From: Sulfurovum sp.
Lineage (GTDB): Bacteria > Campylobacterota > Campylobacteria > Campylobacterales > Sulfurovaceae
Length of the DNA: 64,000 nucleotides
Reading direction: 5' to 3'
NCBI GenBank assembly: GCA_002733215.1
Contig: NVUY01000010.1
Coordinates: 1-64,000 of the forward strand
How positions within the stretch are numbered: the stretch's first letter is position 1; each line of letters starts with the position of its first letter. This document shows positions 32,339 through 42,104 of this stretch, piece after piece. A model generated the notes under the pieces. The model was not told the origin of the DNA, did not search any database, and worked only from the letters and a program-made list of their open reading frames with translations. The position numbers and the translations under genes were made by a program.

Positions 32339-32361
32339 AGGATAAGGTAAAACCTTATCCT
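32339..32361. terminator. Perfect 9-bp hairpin between convergent jetD-like gene and ccsBA
   Basis: AGGATAAGG-TAAAA-CCTTATCCT; no U-tract on either strand. Confidence 0.45.
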
Positions 32362-32380
32362 AAAGAAAAATTAATGAAAG

Positions 32381-35300
32381 TTATTTTAGCTTTCTATTTC
32401 TAGCTGCAAGCACTGTCAAGACAAAGAGTCCTGCCACTGCATAATAGACCCACATAGGGATCGGTACAGGATCTCCAGCTGCGTACGAATGAAGACCTGA
32501 TAGGTAATAATTTACCCCAAAGTATGTCATAAGTACTGAGAAGTAAGCCCAGGTTGTTGCCACATTAAAGGTAAAATTAGATTTAAGTGCCGGCACAAAA
32601 CGTAAATGAAGTACCGTTGCATAAATCAAGATGGTCACTGCTGCCCATGTCTCTTTGGCATCCCAGCCCCAGTAACGTCCCCATGATTCATTTGCCCATA
32701 CACCACCAAGGAAGTTTCCTATAGTAAAGATAAAAATCCCTATGATGAGTGACATTTCAGAAAGGTTTGTCAACTCTTTGATGGCACGGTCTATGTTTGT
32801 ATGTCCTTCTTTTCCTCTCATGATATAAAGTATCAACACTAAAAAGGATAAGATAAACCCAAGTCCAAAGAAGCCATCACCAGAGATGATCGTTGCCACA
32901 TGGATCATAAGCCAATAGGAATTAAGCACAGGAACAAGTGTTGTAATTTCGGGGTTAATGAAACTCATATGTGCCACACCCATCGTGATACCTGCAAGAA
33001 TTGCCGTACCTGCAAGTGCAAACGGTGAATTTTTTGCAAGCAATATACCTGCCAAAACTGTTGAAGCAGCTATCACGACTATGGATTCATAAGCATTTGA
33101 CCAAGGAGCATGACCTCCAATGTACCATCTAAGTGCAAGACCTATGATGTGCAGTGAAAAACCAAGAAGAAGTATAGCCCATGAGATATTCATGATCCAT
33201 TTCATAGGAAAATTTGTTTTCAATACATTGATAAATGCAAAAACAAGTAAAATAAGACCCATAAATAGATAAAGCGGGACTAATTTAGAAAATAATCCCA
33301 GTTCGTTATACTTAATTTCCATAGCTATATGTGTTTGACTGAGTAAGACTGCCGCACCATATTTTTCTTGTATTTTATTTATCCCTTTTAATGCAATATT
33401 GGCATTGTTCCAGTCCCCAGTTTTTACCCCTTCATCAACCATTTTAAAATATGCAGCGATACTAATTTGTACTTCAGATGCTTCTTTTTTCGGAAATTCT
33501 TTTATGGCATTCATAGGTGCCAGCCATTTGTTGTTTGCATCGTTTGGTTTTGGATAGATGCGTAACATAGAGCCTTGATATGCCATAAAAGCAACATTCA
33601 CACGCTCATCAACTTTAAGAAGTTCTTTGTCGTACTGTGACTTTTCCAAAGGTTTTTTTCTTCCTGCTTCTACAATAGAATCATAAATTTTATACTGACT
33701 GTCAGGCTTTGTAAAAAAATCTGAAAATTTAGCAAATTTAGTATCTTCAGGCAATCCCAAATCAAGAGCAATTCTTTTATGCCCTATTTTAATCATGTTG
33801 ACTTCTTGATATATATTAGGCTGCATGAGCATCCCTAAAAGTACTTGCGTGGCATCTAAGTCAAAAAGTGATGTTCTTCCTGTAATTTTAGAAACCATTT
33901 CATGGGCCATGGTATCCATAGGTTTCATACGACCTCTAGGATCCTGCACAACAAGTTTACCAAAGCTTGTCGCATGTTCTTTATCATAAGAACTTATCAC
34001 TTTTTGAAGTTCAGGACTTGCTGTTGGCACGGCTGCCTGTAACCCTTGTGGAGCAAAGGCTACAAAAGTAAAGAGCATAAATGCAGCCATGGTACCTTGG
34101 ATCTTTCTAGTATTTTTAAGCAGTTTTCTAAAACGTCCAGATGGAGCCCCTAATGACCAAAGCATCCCTAATGTCATCAAAATGTAACCTATGTATGTTG
34201 GCCATGTACCAGGATCATGATTCACTGAGAGTACAGTTCCTTTTTCATCTTGATCATAAGAGGACTGGAAGAATCGGTAATTTCTGTGGTCTAAAACATG
34301 GTTCATAAATATTTTGTATGGCATGTTTATATCCTGTTCCTTATCTATAAGCACTACATCTGAAGAATACGCTGCAGGTGTCATGGATCCAGGGTAACGA
34401 TCCATCGTAAATTTTTCAAGTTTTATAAAAAAAGGCAGATCAATAAGCTTTGCACCCAAACGCATATTAATGTCTACTCCAGCCAAAGTAAACTTTTCTA
34501 AAGCTCCTGTTCTTCCTTGGTATGGTTTAAAATCAATAATTTTGCTTTTATCACCTACACTTATTTTCAACTTGATAAGTTCAGGTAATCCACCTTGTGT
34601 TTTATAATCATTAGAAAATAATTTTATGGCTGATTTCTTATGAATATCTTTCAGGACAACAGCATTTCCACCAAACTGATAGAGCATTCGTGAAGCAAAA
34701 ACACCTTTACCTTTTTTTATCTCTCCTGGCTCTTTTGTATCCATATTCAATGTTTTTAAAATGAATGGAAAGTCCAGACTAAGGTTATCAATCTCACCTT
34801 TGATTAAAAATGTGGGTTTGTCTTTATACTCTTTTGTAGGCTCATAAGCGATATAAAAAGATCCGAAATCTTTTCTCTCCCCTTTGGAAAAATAATATAC
34901 CTTTCCTTGTCCCCCTGCTGAGACTTTTAGTTCTACCATGTCCTTTCCCTTAGGGTCAGGCACTATCTTCTCCTGAACTGTTGGAAGATACTCTAAAAGT
35001 TCTATATTTACTTCCGCATTTTTAAGTTCCAGTGTTTCATCTAAACTATTTTTACTCATGCTGGAGAAATAAAGTATTTTTTCAAGTTCATTTTGAGTTT
35101 CACCATCACTGACGACAACTTGTAAGGTTTTTTCATTTGAGACCATAGTATTTACCTCTTCTCCCTCACGTATATGCATCACACCCTCATAACCTATGTA
35201 ACGTGTCATGAGCGCACCGATAGCGATGACAAGGAAAGAGAAGTGAAAAAGGAAAACAGCGGGTTTTGTTTTATACGATTTGGTTTTAATCATATTATAA

Positions 35301-35473
35301 ACAAGAATTGCAATGAAATAAGCCAAAAATACTTCAAACCATTGTGCTTTATATATGAGTGCTTGGGCCGTTTGTGTACCATAATCATTTTCTATAAACG
35401 TTGCAGTACCTACCAGTACTCCAAAAGTAAACAACATTAACACAGCCATTTTCATGGAAAAAATATACTTCAT
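32381..35473 (-). CDS. ccsBA: Fused cytochrome c biogenesis protein CcsBA
   Basis: ResB-like N-terminal half; C-terminal CcsA WGGDAKET-type motif ANESWGRYWGWDAKETWAAV. Confidence 0.94.
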   Translation of the reverse strand: MKYIFSMKMAVLMLFTFGVLVGTATFIENDYGTQTAQALIYKAQWFEVFLAYFIAILVYNMIKTKSYKTKPAVFLFHFSFLVIAIGALMTRYIGYEGVMHIREGEEVNTMVSNEKTLQVVVSDGETQNELEKILYFSSMSKNSLDETLELKNAEVNIELLEYLPTVQEKIVPDPKGKDMVELKVSAGGQGKVYYFSKGERKDFGSFYIAYEPTKEYKDKPTFLIKGEIDNLSLDFPFILKTLNMDTKEPGEIKKGKGVFASRMLYQFGGNAVVLKDIHKKSAIKLFSNDYKTQGGLPELIKLKISVGDKSKIIDFKPYQGRTGALEKFTLAGVDINMRLGAKLIDLPFFIKLEKFTMDRYPGSMTPAAYSSDVVLIDKEQDINMPYKIFMNHVLDHRNYRFFQSSYDQDEKGTVLSVNHDPGTWPTYIGYILMTLGMLWSLGAPSGRFRKLLKNTRKIQGTMAAFMLFTFVAFAPQGLQAAVPTASPELQKVISSYDKEHATSFGKLVVQDPRGRMKPMDTMAHEMVSKITGRTSLFDLDATQVLLGMLMQPNIYQEVNMIKIGHKRIALDLGLPEDTKFAKFSDFFTKPDSQYKIYDSIVEAGRKKPLEKSQYDKELLKVDERVNVAFMAYQGSMLRIYPKPNDANNKWLAPMNAIKEFPKKEASEVQISIAAYFKMVDEGVKTGDWNNANIALKGINKIQEKYGAAVLLSQTHIAMEIKYNELGLFSKLVPLYLFMGLILLVFAFINVLKTNFPMKWIMNISWAILLLGFSLHIIGLALRWYIGGHAPWSNAYESIVVIAASTVLAGILLAKNSPFALAGTAILAGITMGVAHMSFINPEITTLVPVLNSYWLMIHVATIISGDGFFGLGFILSFLVLILYIMRGKEGHTNIDRAIKELTNLSEMSLIIGIFIFTIGNFLGGVWANESWGRYWGWDAKETWAAVTILIYATVLHLRFVPALKSNFTFNVATTWAYFSVLMTYFGVNYYLSGLHSYAAGDPVPIPMWVYYAVAGLFVLTVLAARNRKLK

Positions 35474-35597
35474 CTTCTAATATCCTTGTAATTGACCTAA
35501 GCCATAATTAGAAGGATTATAACTGATGTTTACTAACCCAATATTAATCGGGATTATTTATCTCTTGTTATTACAATAAGACATAATGAATGTTACT

Positions 35598-36248
35598 TTA
35601 AAGCTCAATAAGCACACGAAACCCTACAAAATAATTACGTCCTCCTGAGCCAAGGTTTATCCTGGAGGCACAACGGCTGTTTTCTGCACTTCCGTTCCAT
35701 GATCCCCCACGCAGTACTCTACCCTTTTCACTTTGTATTTTATACGCGCTGCCATCTCTGGGTGTATGCTCATAGCTTTCTGCATAATGGTCACTGCACC
35801 ACTCCCATACGTTGCCATGCATATCATAAAGTCCCCAGGCATTTGGTTTTTTTGACCCCACATTATGGGTCACACCTTCAGCATTTTCTGCATACCAGGC
35901 ATACTCGGCAAATGCTTTTTCATTCTCAGAAAAACAGTATTTTCCAGAACTTCCTGCCCTGCAGGCATACTCCCATTCAGCTTCAGTGGGCAAACGGTAG
36001 GTCGCCCCTTCCCTCTCACTTTTCCAGGCACAATACGCTTTTGCATCTGTCCAGCGTACACGACGTACAGGTACATCAAAACCCAAATGCTCATGTCTGT
36101 CTTCAGGTACAACTGCACCTGTAGCCTGCGCAAAAAGCATGTAATCTTCCACTGTCACCGGGAATTTACACATCGCTACATCATAATCTATATGCACTTC
36201 ATGTACAGGCTGTTCTCTTTCTCTTGCATCTGCATCATCTGAGCCCAT
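35598..36248 (-). CDS. FGE-sulfatase (SUMF1-like) domain protein; may start at ATT 36287
   Basis: YRLPTEAEWEYACRAG, DMHGNVWEWCSD, GRVLRGGSWNGS..CASR..GFRV. Confidence 0.88.
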   Translation of the reverse strand: MGSDDADAREREQPVHEVHIDYDVAMCKFPVTVEDYMLFAQATGAVVPEDRHEHLGFDVPVRRVRWTDAKAYCAWKSEREGATYRLPTEAEWEYACRAGSSGKYCFSENEKAFAEYAWYAENAEGVTHNVGSKKPNAWGLYDMHGNVWEWCSDHYAESYEHTPRDGSAYKIQSEKGRVLRGGSWNGSAENSRCASRINLGSGGRNYFVGFRVLIEL

Positions 36249-36387
36249 AAGAAAGCTCCCGCGCGGCAGTTGTATAAAGTTTTTAATAGGTGACTCCTTT
36301 AAGTTGATTAGAAAATTATTATATCTTATTATTTTACATAATAATGAGAGATTTTTTCTTTTTGTACATTTACAAAAGTTTCTTTCA

Positions 36388-37377
36388 TCAAAGCAAAAAA
36401 CTAACCGTACGTTCTATCAGCCAAAATGCAGCGAGACTCCCTATAACATAAGCTATGCCTGTCTCACCTCTACGTAATACATTTTGTGTAAACACTTTCT
36501 TCACTACCCATGCTATCATTAAAACTGCAAATACAAAGATCAACTGTCCCAATTCTACTCCAACATTAAAGAAGATGAGTGATGGCACAATATCACTTTG
36601 AGGTAAACCTATTTCTTTGAGTGCTCCTGCAAATCCTAAACCATGAATGAGTCCAAAACCAAAAGCAATGAGCCAAGGGTATTTTGCACTTACATGTTTT
36701 CTCCCACGCATGGCATAAATCACTTCTGCAGCCACAAAGACAATGGAGAGTGCGATGATAGCTTCCACTGCTGTACTAGAGAGCTGTATCATTTCAAAAG
36801 AAGCCAACATCAGAGTAATGGTATGTGCCACAGTAAAAGCTGTAATAGTCAAAATCAGCATACGAATGTTTGAGACAAGCAATAAAAGTGCCAAAACAAA
36901 CAATAAATGGTCATAGCCCTCTAAAATGTGTTCTACCCCTAAGACAAAATAGGTAGATGACATGTTGTAAAAACCACTTTGATGACTTAGGGAAAAGCTT
37001 GGGTTCTCTGGTAATACACGTATGAACTCTGTTTCACCATCTAAGTAATGTATACGTACCAGCACATCACTTGAAGTGGATTCCAATCCTACAATAGTGA
37101 TTTTTTTACCTATGAGTGCGTCCACTTCATCTATGACATAACTTTCAAGTAAGGCTGTATTGGTTCTTCTTAGGTTTTTAAGCCCTACAACTTTGGCACT
37201 TTTAGGAAAGAGAGGTTCTAGTTTTAGAGGGTTTTTGGTTTCACCTTGTGTTGGTTTTTTCCACAACACCTTGTAAGAAGTGTCACTTTTTTGTGTGAGT
37301 TCTAAAAAAGCTGGGCGTATCTCATCTGCAAATGCAGCATAAAAAAGCAGCAACAGTAAAACGACAGAACGTATCAT
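36388..37377 (-). CDS. HupE/UreJ_2-like membrane protein
   Basis: GVEHILEGYDHLLFVLALLLL, AFTVAHTITL, FGFGLIHGLGFAGAL. Confidence 0.85.
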   Translation of the reverse strand: MIRSVVLLLLLFYAAFADEIRPAFLELTQKSDTSYKVLWKKPTQGETKNPLKLEPLFPKSAKVVGLKNLRRTNTALLESYVIDEVDALIGKKITIVGLESTSSDVLVRIHYLDGETEFIRVLPENPSFSLSHQSGFYNMSSTYFVLGVEHILEGYDHLLFVLALLLLVSNIRMLILTITAFTVAHTITLMLASFEMIQLSSTAVEAIIALSIVFVAAEVIYAMRGRKHVSAKYPWLIAFGFGLIHGLGFAGALKEIGLPQSDIVPSLIFFNVGVELGQLIFVFAVLMIAWVVKKVFTQNVLRRGETGIAYVIGSLAAFWLIERTVSFLL

Positions 37378-38195
37378 TTTACTTCTTTTTCTATGACAAG
37401 GTCATATTTGTTTTGAAGTGCATCATAAAATGCATCTATGGCTTTTTTCTGTGCATTTACCCTAAAATCAAGTTTTACTTTAGCCTGCACTTCTTCAAGC
37501 GTTGCCAGATGTCTAGCTTTTTTGTTTTCAATGTACACCAAGTGTACACCATAACCTGACTTGACGGGTCCTAACCAAGTGTTTAGAGGTAAAGTATTTA
37601 ATGCCTTTTCAAATTTTAAGCCAAAAAGTCTGGCTAAGCCTGCACTAGAAATGTCTTCATAACTTTGTTTAAGCATAATAGAGTCTCCACGTTCCGCATA
37701 GACTAAACTTAATTTTTCTGCTTTTAGCTTCTCAATATAAGCATCTACATCCTTATGCTGTTCAGGGTTTATGTAAATATGTTTAAAGGTGTAGATAGGT
37801 GCAATGGTGTACCTTTCTTTATGTTTATCCATAAACGCTTGAAGTCCTTCTTGTGTAGGTTCAAGTGAAGAGATGGAATCATTGAGCATAAACTCTATCT
37901 TTTGTTGTACTCGACGTTTGATGATGGTATCGTTTTCTACTAGTCCCATTTCTTGACCATGTTTAAAGACAAGGTCTTCGCGTATTTGGTTATCTATGAG
38001 AGCTTGAAGTTCTTCTTTAGTCGCCTCACGTTGTCTTGTCTTTTTAAATTGTGCTGAGAGTTGTTTTATTTTACCTTGTGAAATAATCACTTTCTCTTTT
38101 TCCACACTGTCATCATTGTTTGAGATATAAAAAAAGAGCAGTCCTCCCACTATAAGAAAATGCAGGAGTGGTTCTTGTAGTATTTTTTTGATCAA
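37374..38195 (-). CDS. Membrane-anchored PpiC-type peptidyl-prolyl isomerase
   Basis: N-terminal TM, SurA/PpiD-like helical region, LGPVKSGYGVHLVYIENKKA parvulin end. Confidence 0.85.
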   Translation of the reverse strand: MIKKILQEPLLHFLIVGGLLFFYISNNDDSVEKEKVIISQGKIKQLSAQFKKTRQREATKEELQALIDNQIREDLVFKHGQEMGLVENDTIIKRRVQQKIEFMLNDSISSLEPTQEGLQAFMDKHKERYTIAPIYTFKHIYINPEQHKDVDAYIEKLKAEKLSLVYAERGDSIMLKQSYEDISSAGLARLFGLKFEKALNTLPLNTWLGPVKSGYGVHLVYIENKKARHLATLEEVQAKVKLDFRVNAQKKAIDAFYDALQNKYDLVIEKEVK

Positions 38196-38203
38196 TTGTT
38201 ACC

Positions 38204-40114
38204 TTATTTGCTAGGTGTATACCAAATAGGTGAGGTATATGCACGTTCTTGTGTTTTAACTTTCACTTCTTTGGGTAAAGTAAGATTATATCGTACTGCA
38301 TCATATGCTGTCCATCTTGGTGTTGGTATCTCTAGTACACGGATATAATAAAAAGTACTTTGTTTACTGTCAAAGTCTTTATCTTCATAATAACCATAAA
38401 GTGTCGCAGCACCAATAGTGTTTGTCCATGTTGGTACAGAAAGGTCTACCGTATCACCCACAGCAGGAAGTTTTCCATTGACTGAGAGTTTTCTATCTCC
38501 ACCCCAAGCCACATTAATGACCTCTTCATGGGTTTCACCTTTTGTGTCTATCCAACCTTTTATGAGTTGTACTCTGTCAAGATTTGCCCCTTCAGGGTCT
38601 CTCATCGCAGCGATGATAAATGTCGGGTTCTGCCCTGCATTGTGAACACTAAGGTCACCACCCATTGGAACACCTTTGGCATACCCAACTGTTGCTAAGT
38701 CACGGTGTTTAAGATCTTCTTTTGTAAAGTCAAAACCTGCAAATACTCTCACACGAATACGTGGTCCAGTTGTGGCATACACTTCTTTTCGTTTCATCGC
38801 ATCAAATATACCTGCACGTGTATTGGCATCAGCCCAAACTGCGGTCACACCAGGAGAACTATACTGCCATGTATCAAAACCAAAATCAAGTTTTTTATTC
38901 TCTTTGGCTACTGTTATTTTTCCATTTTTGCCTACAATTCTATGTCTGTTAGGTTCCATCCATGTAAAAGCACCAAAATAGTTATCATCCATTTGCGTAG
39001 CAAGTCCTGTATGGTGATCAGATCCTGCAACAAAGCCAAACTTAAAAGGGTTGGTACCAAATTCCTTACCTAGTTTAAGACCATTTTTGAGAGATGAACG
39101 TGCATATTCATACTCTAACATTGCATCTGTTTTTTTCTCTGTTGCATCTAAATTACCATAATCAAACGTTTCATAGTCTGCAAATTCGTCTTTAGGAGAG
39201 AGTTTACTATGGGTCTCACCATCCCCTTTAGACTGCATAATTTCATAAAGTTTTTCCCATTTGGCTCTGGTTTTTATATAGTTTGAATCAAACTTTGCAC
39301 CATTTTTAAAGTCATCTACAGTATTAAACAACATCCCGTTAGAAAGGTCTCCATTATGAGGAATGGCAATGACTTGTCCCCCTGTAGTGTCTTCATAGGT
39401 TTGTAACCATTTCCATAAGTCTTCTGGGTTTGGACTTCCCATTGGGGGTGTCATAGTAAAAGGAAGAATGTTATAGGTACGCTCAGGACCATCTCTAAAA
39501 ATAACATTTCTATGTAAGTTGTTTCCTTTGACGAGTGATGTCCATTCATAAGCAATCATAGTCGTAAATTTATGGGGTTCATTGTTCTCTTCTGCTGCAT
39601 TGACAAGGTCTTGCCACGTGCGTTTATACCCTGCATTCCCAGGCTGGTAGTTGAGTGCAGTAGACAAAGTACCTTGAGAAAACCAACTTATGAGATCTTG
39701 TGATGCTTTTTTAGCTACATTTCCACCCTGGGCAAACCTATCATGTAGGTCTTTACCCTGTTTATCTGCCATGATTTCAGGTGTCCCTTTTAAGATGTCT
39801 GTAATGGCTCCCATACCATCTGTATGTTCAGTAATACACATAAAATCTAAAGCTCGATTTCGTTTAATAGGTTGATTTGTATTGGATAGTATTTCATGAC
39901 CTTTAGCAAAACGGTACAAATCACGAGGAAGAAGTTTAGTACCTCCTCCTCCAGCATCTGCTGAAAGTGCAGAGTGAATGTGTTGTTCCCCAAAAAGAAG
40001 TTTTGTCGGGTATGCTCTGTCTGCATACGGTGAATACGTTTTTTTGCTTTCTTGGGCATAACTCATACTTGTGACTAAAAGTGCACAAAGTAATGGTGTT
40101 TGTAATAATTTCAT
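38204..40114 (-). CDS. DUF3604 (PHP-like) secreted protein, copy 2; start moved from 40162
   Basis: Signal peptide MKLLQTPLLCALLVTSMSYAQ; LFGEQHIHSALSADAGG; CITEHTDG; FVAGSDHHTG; stop/start overlap with upstream gene. Confidence 0.85.
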   Translation of the reverse strand: MKLLQTPLLCALLVTSMSYAQESKKTYSPYADRAYPTKLLFGEQHIHSALSADAGGGGTKLLPRDLYRFAKGHEILSNTNQPIKRNRALDFMCITEHTDGMGAITDILKGTPEIMADKQGKDLHDRFAQGGNVAKKASQDLISWFSQGTLSTALNYQPGNAGYKRTWQDLVNAAEENNEPHKFTTMIAYEWTSLVKGNNLHRNVIFRDGPERTYNILPFTMTPPMGSPNPEDLWKWLQTYEDTTGGQVIAIPHNGDLSNGMLFNTVDDFKNGAKFDSNYIKTRAKWEKLYEIMQSKGDGETHSKLSPKDEFADYETFDYGNLDATEKKTDAMLEYEYARSSLKNGLKLGKEFGTNPFKFGFVAGSDHHTGLATQMDDNYFGAFTWMEPNRHRIVGKNGKITVAKENKKLDFGFDTWQYSSPGVTAVWADANTRAGIFDAMKRKEVYATTGPRIRVRVFAGFDFTKEDLKHRDLATVGYAKGVPMGGDLSVHNAGQNPTFIIAAMRDPEGANLDRVQLIKGWIDTKGETHEEVINVAWGGDRKLSVNGKLPAVGDTVDLSVPTWTNTIGAATLYGYYEDKDFDSKQSTFYYIRVLEIPTPRWTAYDAVRYNLTLPKEVKVKTQERAYTSPIWYTPSK

Positions 40115-42003
40115 TAAATTTCCTTCTCTTTTGTAGGTGTAAACCAGATTGGTGAAGACCAAGCACGTTCTTGAATGGTTGCAGGAACTCTATCAAGCAA
40201 AGGCAAGTTATTTCTTACAGCATCATAAGTACTCCATCTTGGTGTGGGTATTTGTATGACGCGTGCATAGTAGAGTGTAGGCAGTGTTGCATCAAACTCT
40301 GTGTCTGTAAACGAACCCATGAGCATAGGACTTCCTATTTCGTTGGTATATTTAGCAGTTTTGAGGTCTACTGTGTTTCCTACTTTTGGAAGATTTCCAT
40401 TTTTATCCATTTTACGTTTGTCTGACCAGGCTACATTGATGATCTTTTCTTGTTGTTTACCATCTTTGTCTACCCAACCTTTGATGATTTGTATACGGTC
40501 AAGGTTGCCTTTGTCTACATCTTTTTGTGCCCAAACGGTAAATGTTGGTGCCTTTTTAAGTCCTACAATGGTTTGTCCCATCGCTACGCCATTTTTATAG
40601 CCATCTTCTATCATATTTTTAGCGTCATTTGGGTTTTTAGATAAAGTTTCTCCTGCAAAGAAACGTACTAGCATTCTAGGACCGGAAGTCACAAATGTTT
40701 CTCTATTGTACATAGCATCCCAAATGTCTGCACGCGTATTTTTCTCTGCCCATACACCTGTAATAGAACCTATACTCTGATCTATAGCATCAAGCCATTC
40801 AGGTACTTGACCTTTACGTCTAAGTGCAACTGTACTGTCTGCTGCACCATGTCCACCTATAAAATTGTCTTCTGCAACATCTGCAGTTAAACCATTGTGG
40901 CTGTCTGTTCCACCGCTAAAGCCATATTTGTACGGATTTACACCTAAAGAAGTGCTGTATTTAAGTCCTTCTATCACCCCATGTCTAACAAAGTTCTCTT
41001 TTTTTATCTCACGTTTTGAAAATTTTGCTAGAGAATCTGCATTTTCAAAGTCTGCAAACTCATCGGCTGTCCAAAACTTTCTATGCACTTCAGAGTTTCC
41101 TTTGATTTGCATCATCTCAATGAGTCTTTCAAAATGGTTACGCGTTTGGGCATACTCTAACGTAATGGGTTTACCTGTAGAATCATTTTTGTTAAACATC
41201 ATGCCTTTTGAAGCATTGGAGTTGTGAGGAATCGCAAAAAGTCTGCTACCTTTTTTTTCTTGTTCACTCATCCATCCCCAAAGCCCCTCTTCACGATTAA
41301 ACTCTGCATACCCTACTGGACGTTCTGGTAAAACCATGTCACGGAAAAATACATTTCTGTGTAGGTTTCCACCTTTGGGTGCTCCCGACCACTCAAAAGC
41401 AGCAAGTGTTGTAAAAACTCCCGGTTCATAGTGTTCTCTTACAGCATCAACATTTACTTTCCATGCAGAGTTGATGCTCTCTACTCCTGTGAAAAAGTCT
41501 GTATGTTTAGGCGGTGCATCTCCACGGTTTACTGAAATAACATACTTAATAAACCACTTGATTTGCTCTTCATACTTAGTGAGTGAACGTAACTCTTTCA
41601 GCACATCCTGGTCATACCCTTTTGCTTGGGCATGCATAGCAGTGTACATTTCACCAATATACTCAGAGTGGTCAGTTACGGCACAAAAGTCCAAAGGACG
41701 TTCAAGTTTATGTTTTTGACCATTAATGAGCATCTCTTCCCCTTTAGCAAAACGTAAAGAGTCTGAAGGTGTCATCCGGTTACCTCCTATATATGCATCT
41801 AACGAGTAAGAGGTATGCATGTGGGTTTCACCAAAGTAAGCATTTTTAAGAGGGTTAGAGGGTGCATCTTTTTCAAGCTGTTTTATATGCTCTGCTTGTG
41901 CAGCATAAGAGCTGTCTTTGTTTTTTTCATTCTCTGCTAAAATCGGTGTAGCCAACACTAAAGTAGCAATAATAGAGTATTTTATGCGTAAAGATATGTT
42001 CAT
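40114..42003 (-). CDS. DUF3604 (PHP-like) secreted protein, copy 1
   Basis: Signal peptide; YFGETHMHTSYSLDAYIGG; AVTDHSEYIGE; FSGGTDSHNG. Confidence 0.86.
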   Translation of the reverse strand: MNISLRIKYSIIATLVLATPILAENEKNKDSSYAAQAEHIKQLEKDAPSNPLKNAYFGETHMHTSYSLDAYIGGNRMTPSDSLRFAKGEEMLINGQKHKLERPLDFCAVTDHSEYIGEMYTAMHAQAKGYDQDVLKELRSLTKYEEQIKWFIKYVISVNRGDAPPKHTDFFTGVESINSAWKVNVDAVREHYEPGVFTTLAAFEWSGAPKGGNLHRNVFFRDMVLPERPVGYAEFNREEGLWGWMSEQEKKGSRLFAIPHNSNASKGMMFNKNDSTGKPITLEYAQTRNHFERLIEMMQIKGNSEVHRKFWTADEFADFENADSLAKFSKREIKKENFVRHGVIEGLKYSTSLGVNPYKYGFSGGTDSHNGLTADVAEDNFIGGHGAADSTVALRRKGQVPEWLDAIDQSIGSITGVWAEKNTRADIWDAMYNRETFVTSGPRMLVRFFAGETLSKNPNDAKNMIEDGYKNGVAMGQTIVGLKKAPTFTVWAQKDVDKGNLDRIQIIKGWVDKDGKQQEKIINVAWSDKRKMDKNGNLPKVGNTVDLKTAKYTNEIGSPMLMGSFTDTEFDATLPTLYYARVIQIPTPRWSTYDAVRNNLPLLDRVPATIQERAWSSPIWFTPTKEKEI

Positions 42004-42104
42004 AATTTTCCTTTTTTGTAAGAGCTTAGTTTAAAAAGTTGAGACCTTTTAAACTAAACTCTTATGACTCTCCTTGGCAAAGGAAAGCACATAAGAATGT
42101 TATC

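Noticed and set aside
35699-36242. Several plus-strand ORFs of 125-141 aa
   Set aside because: Antisense to the FGE-like gene and mutually overlapping.
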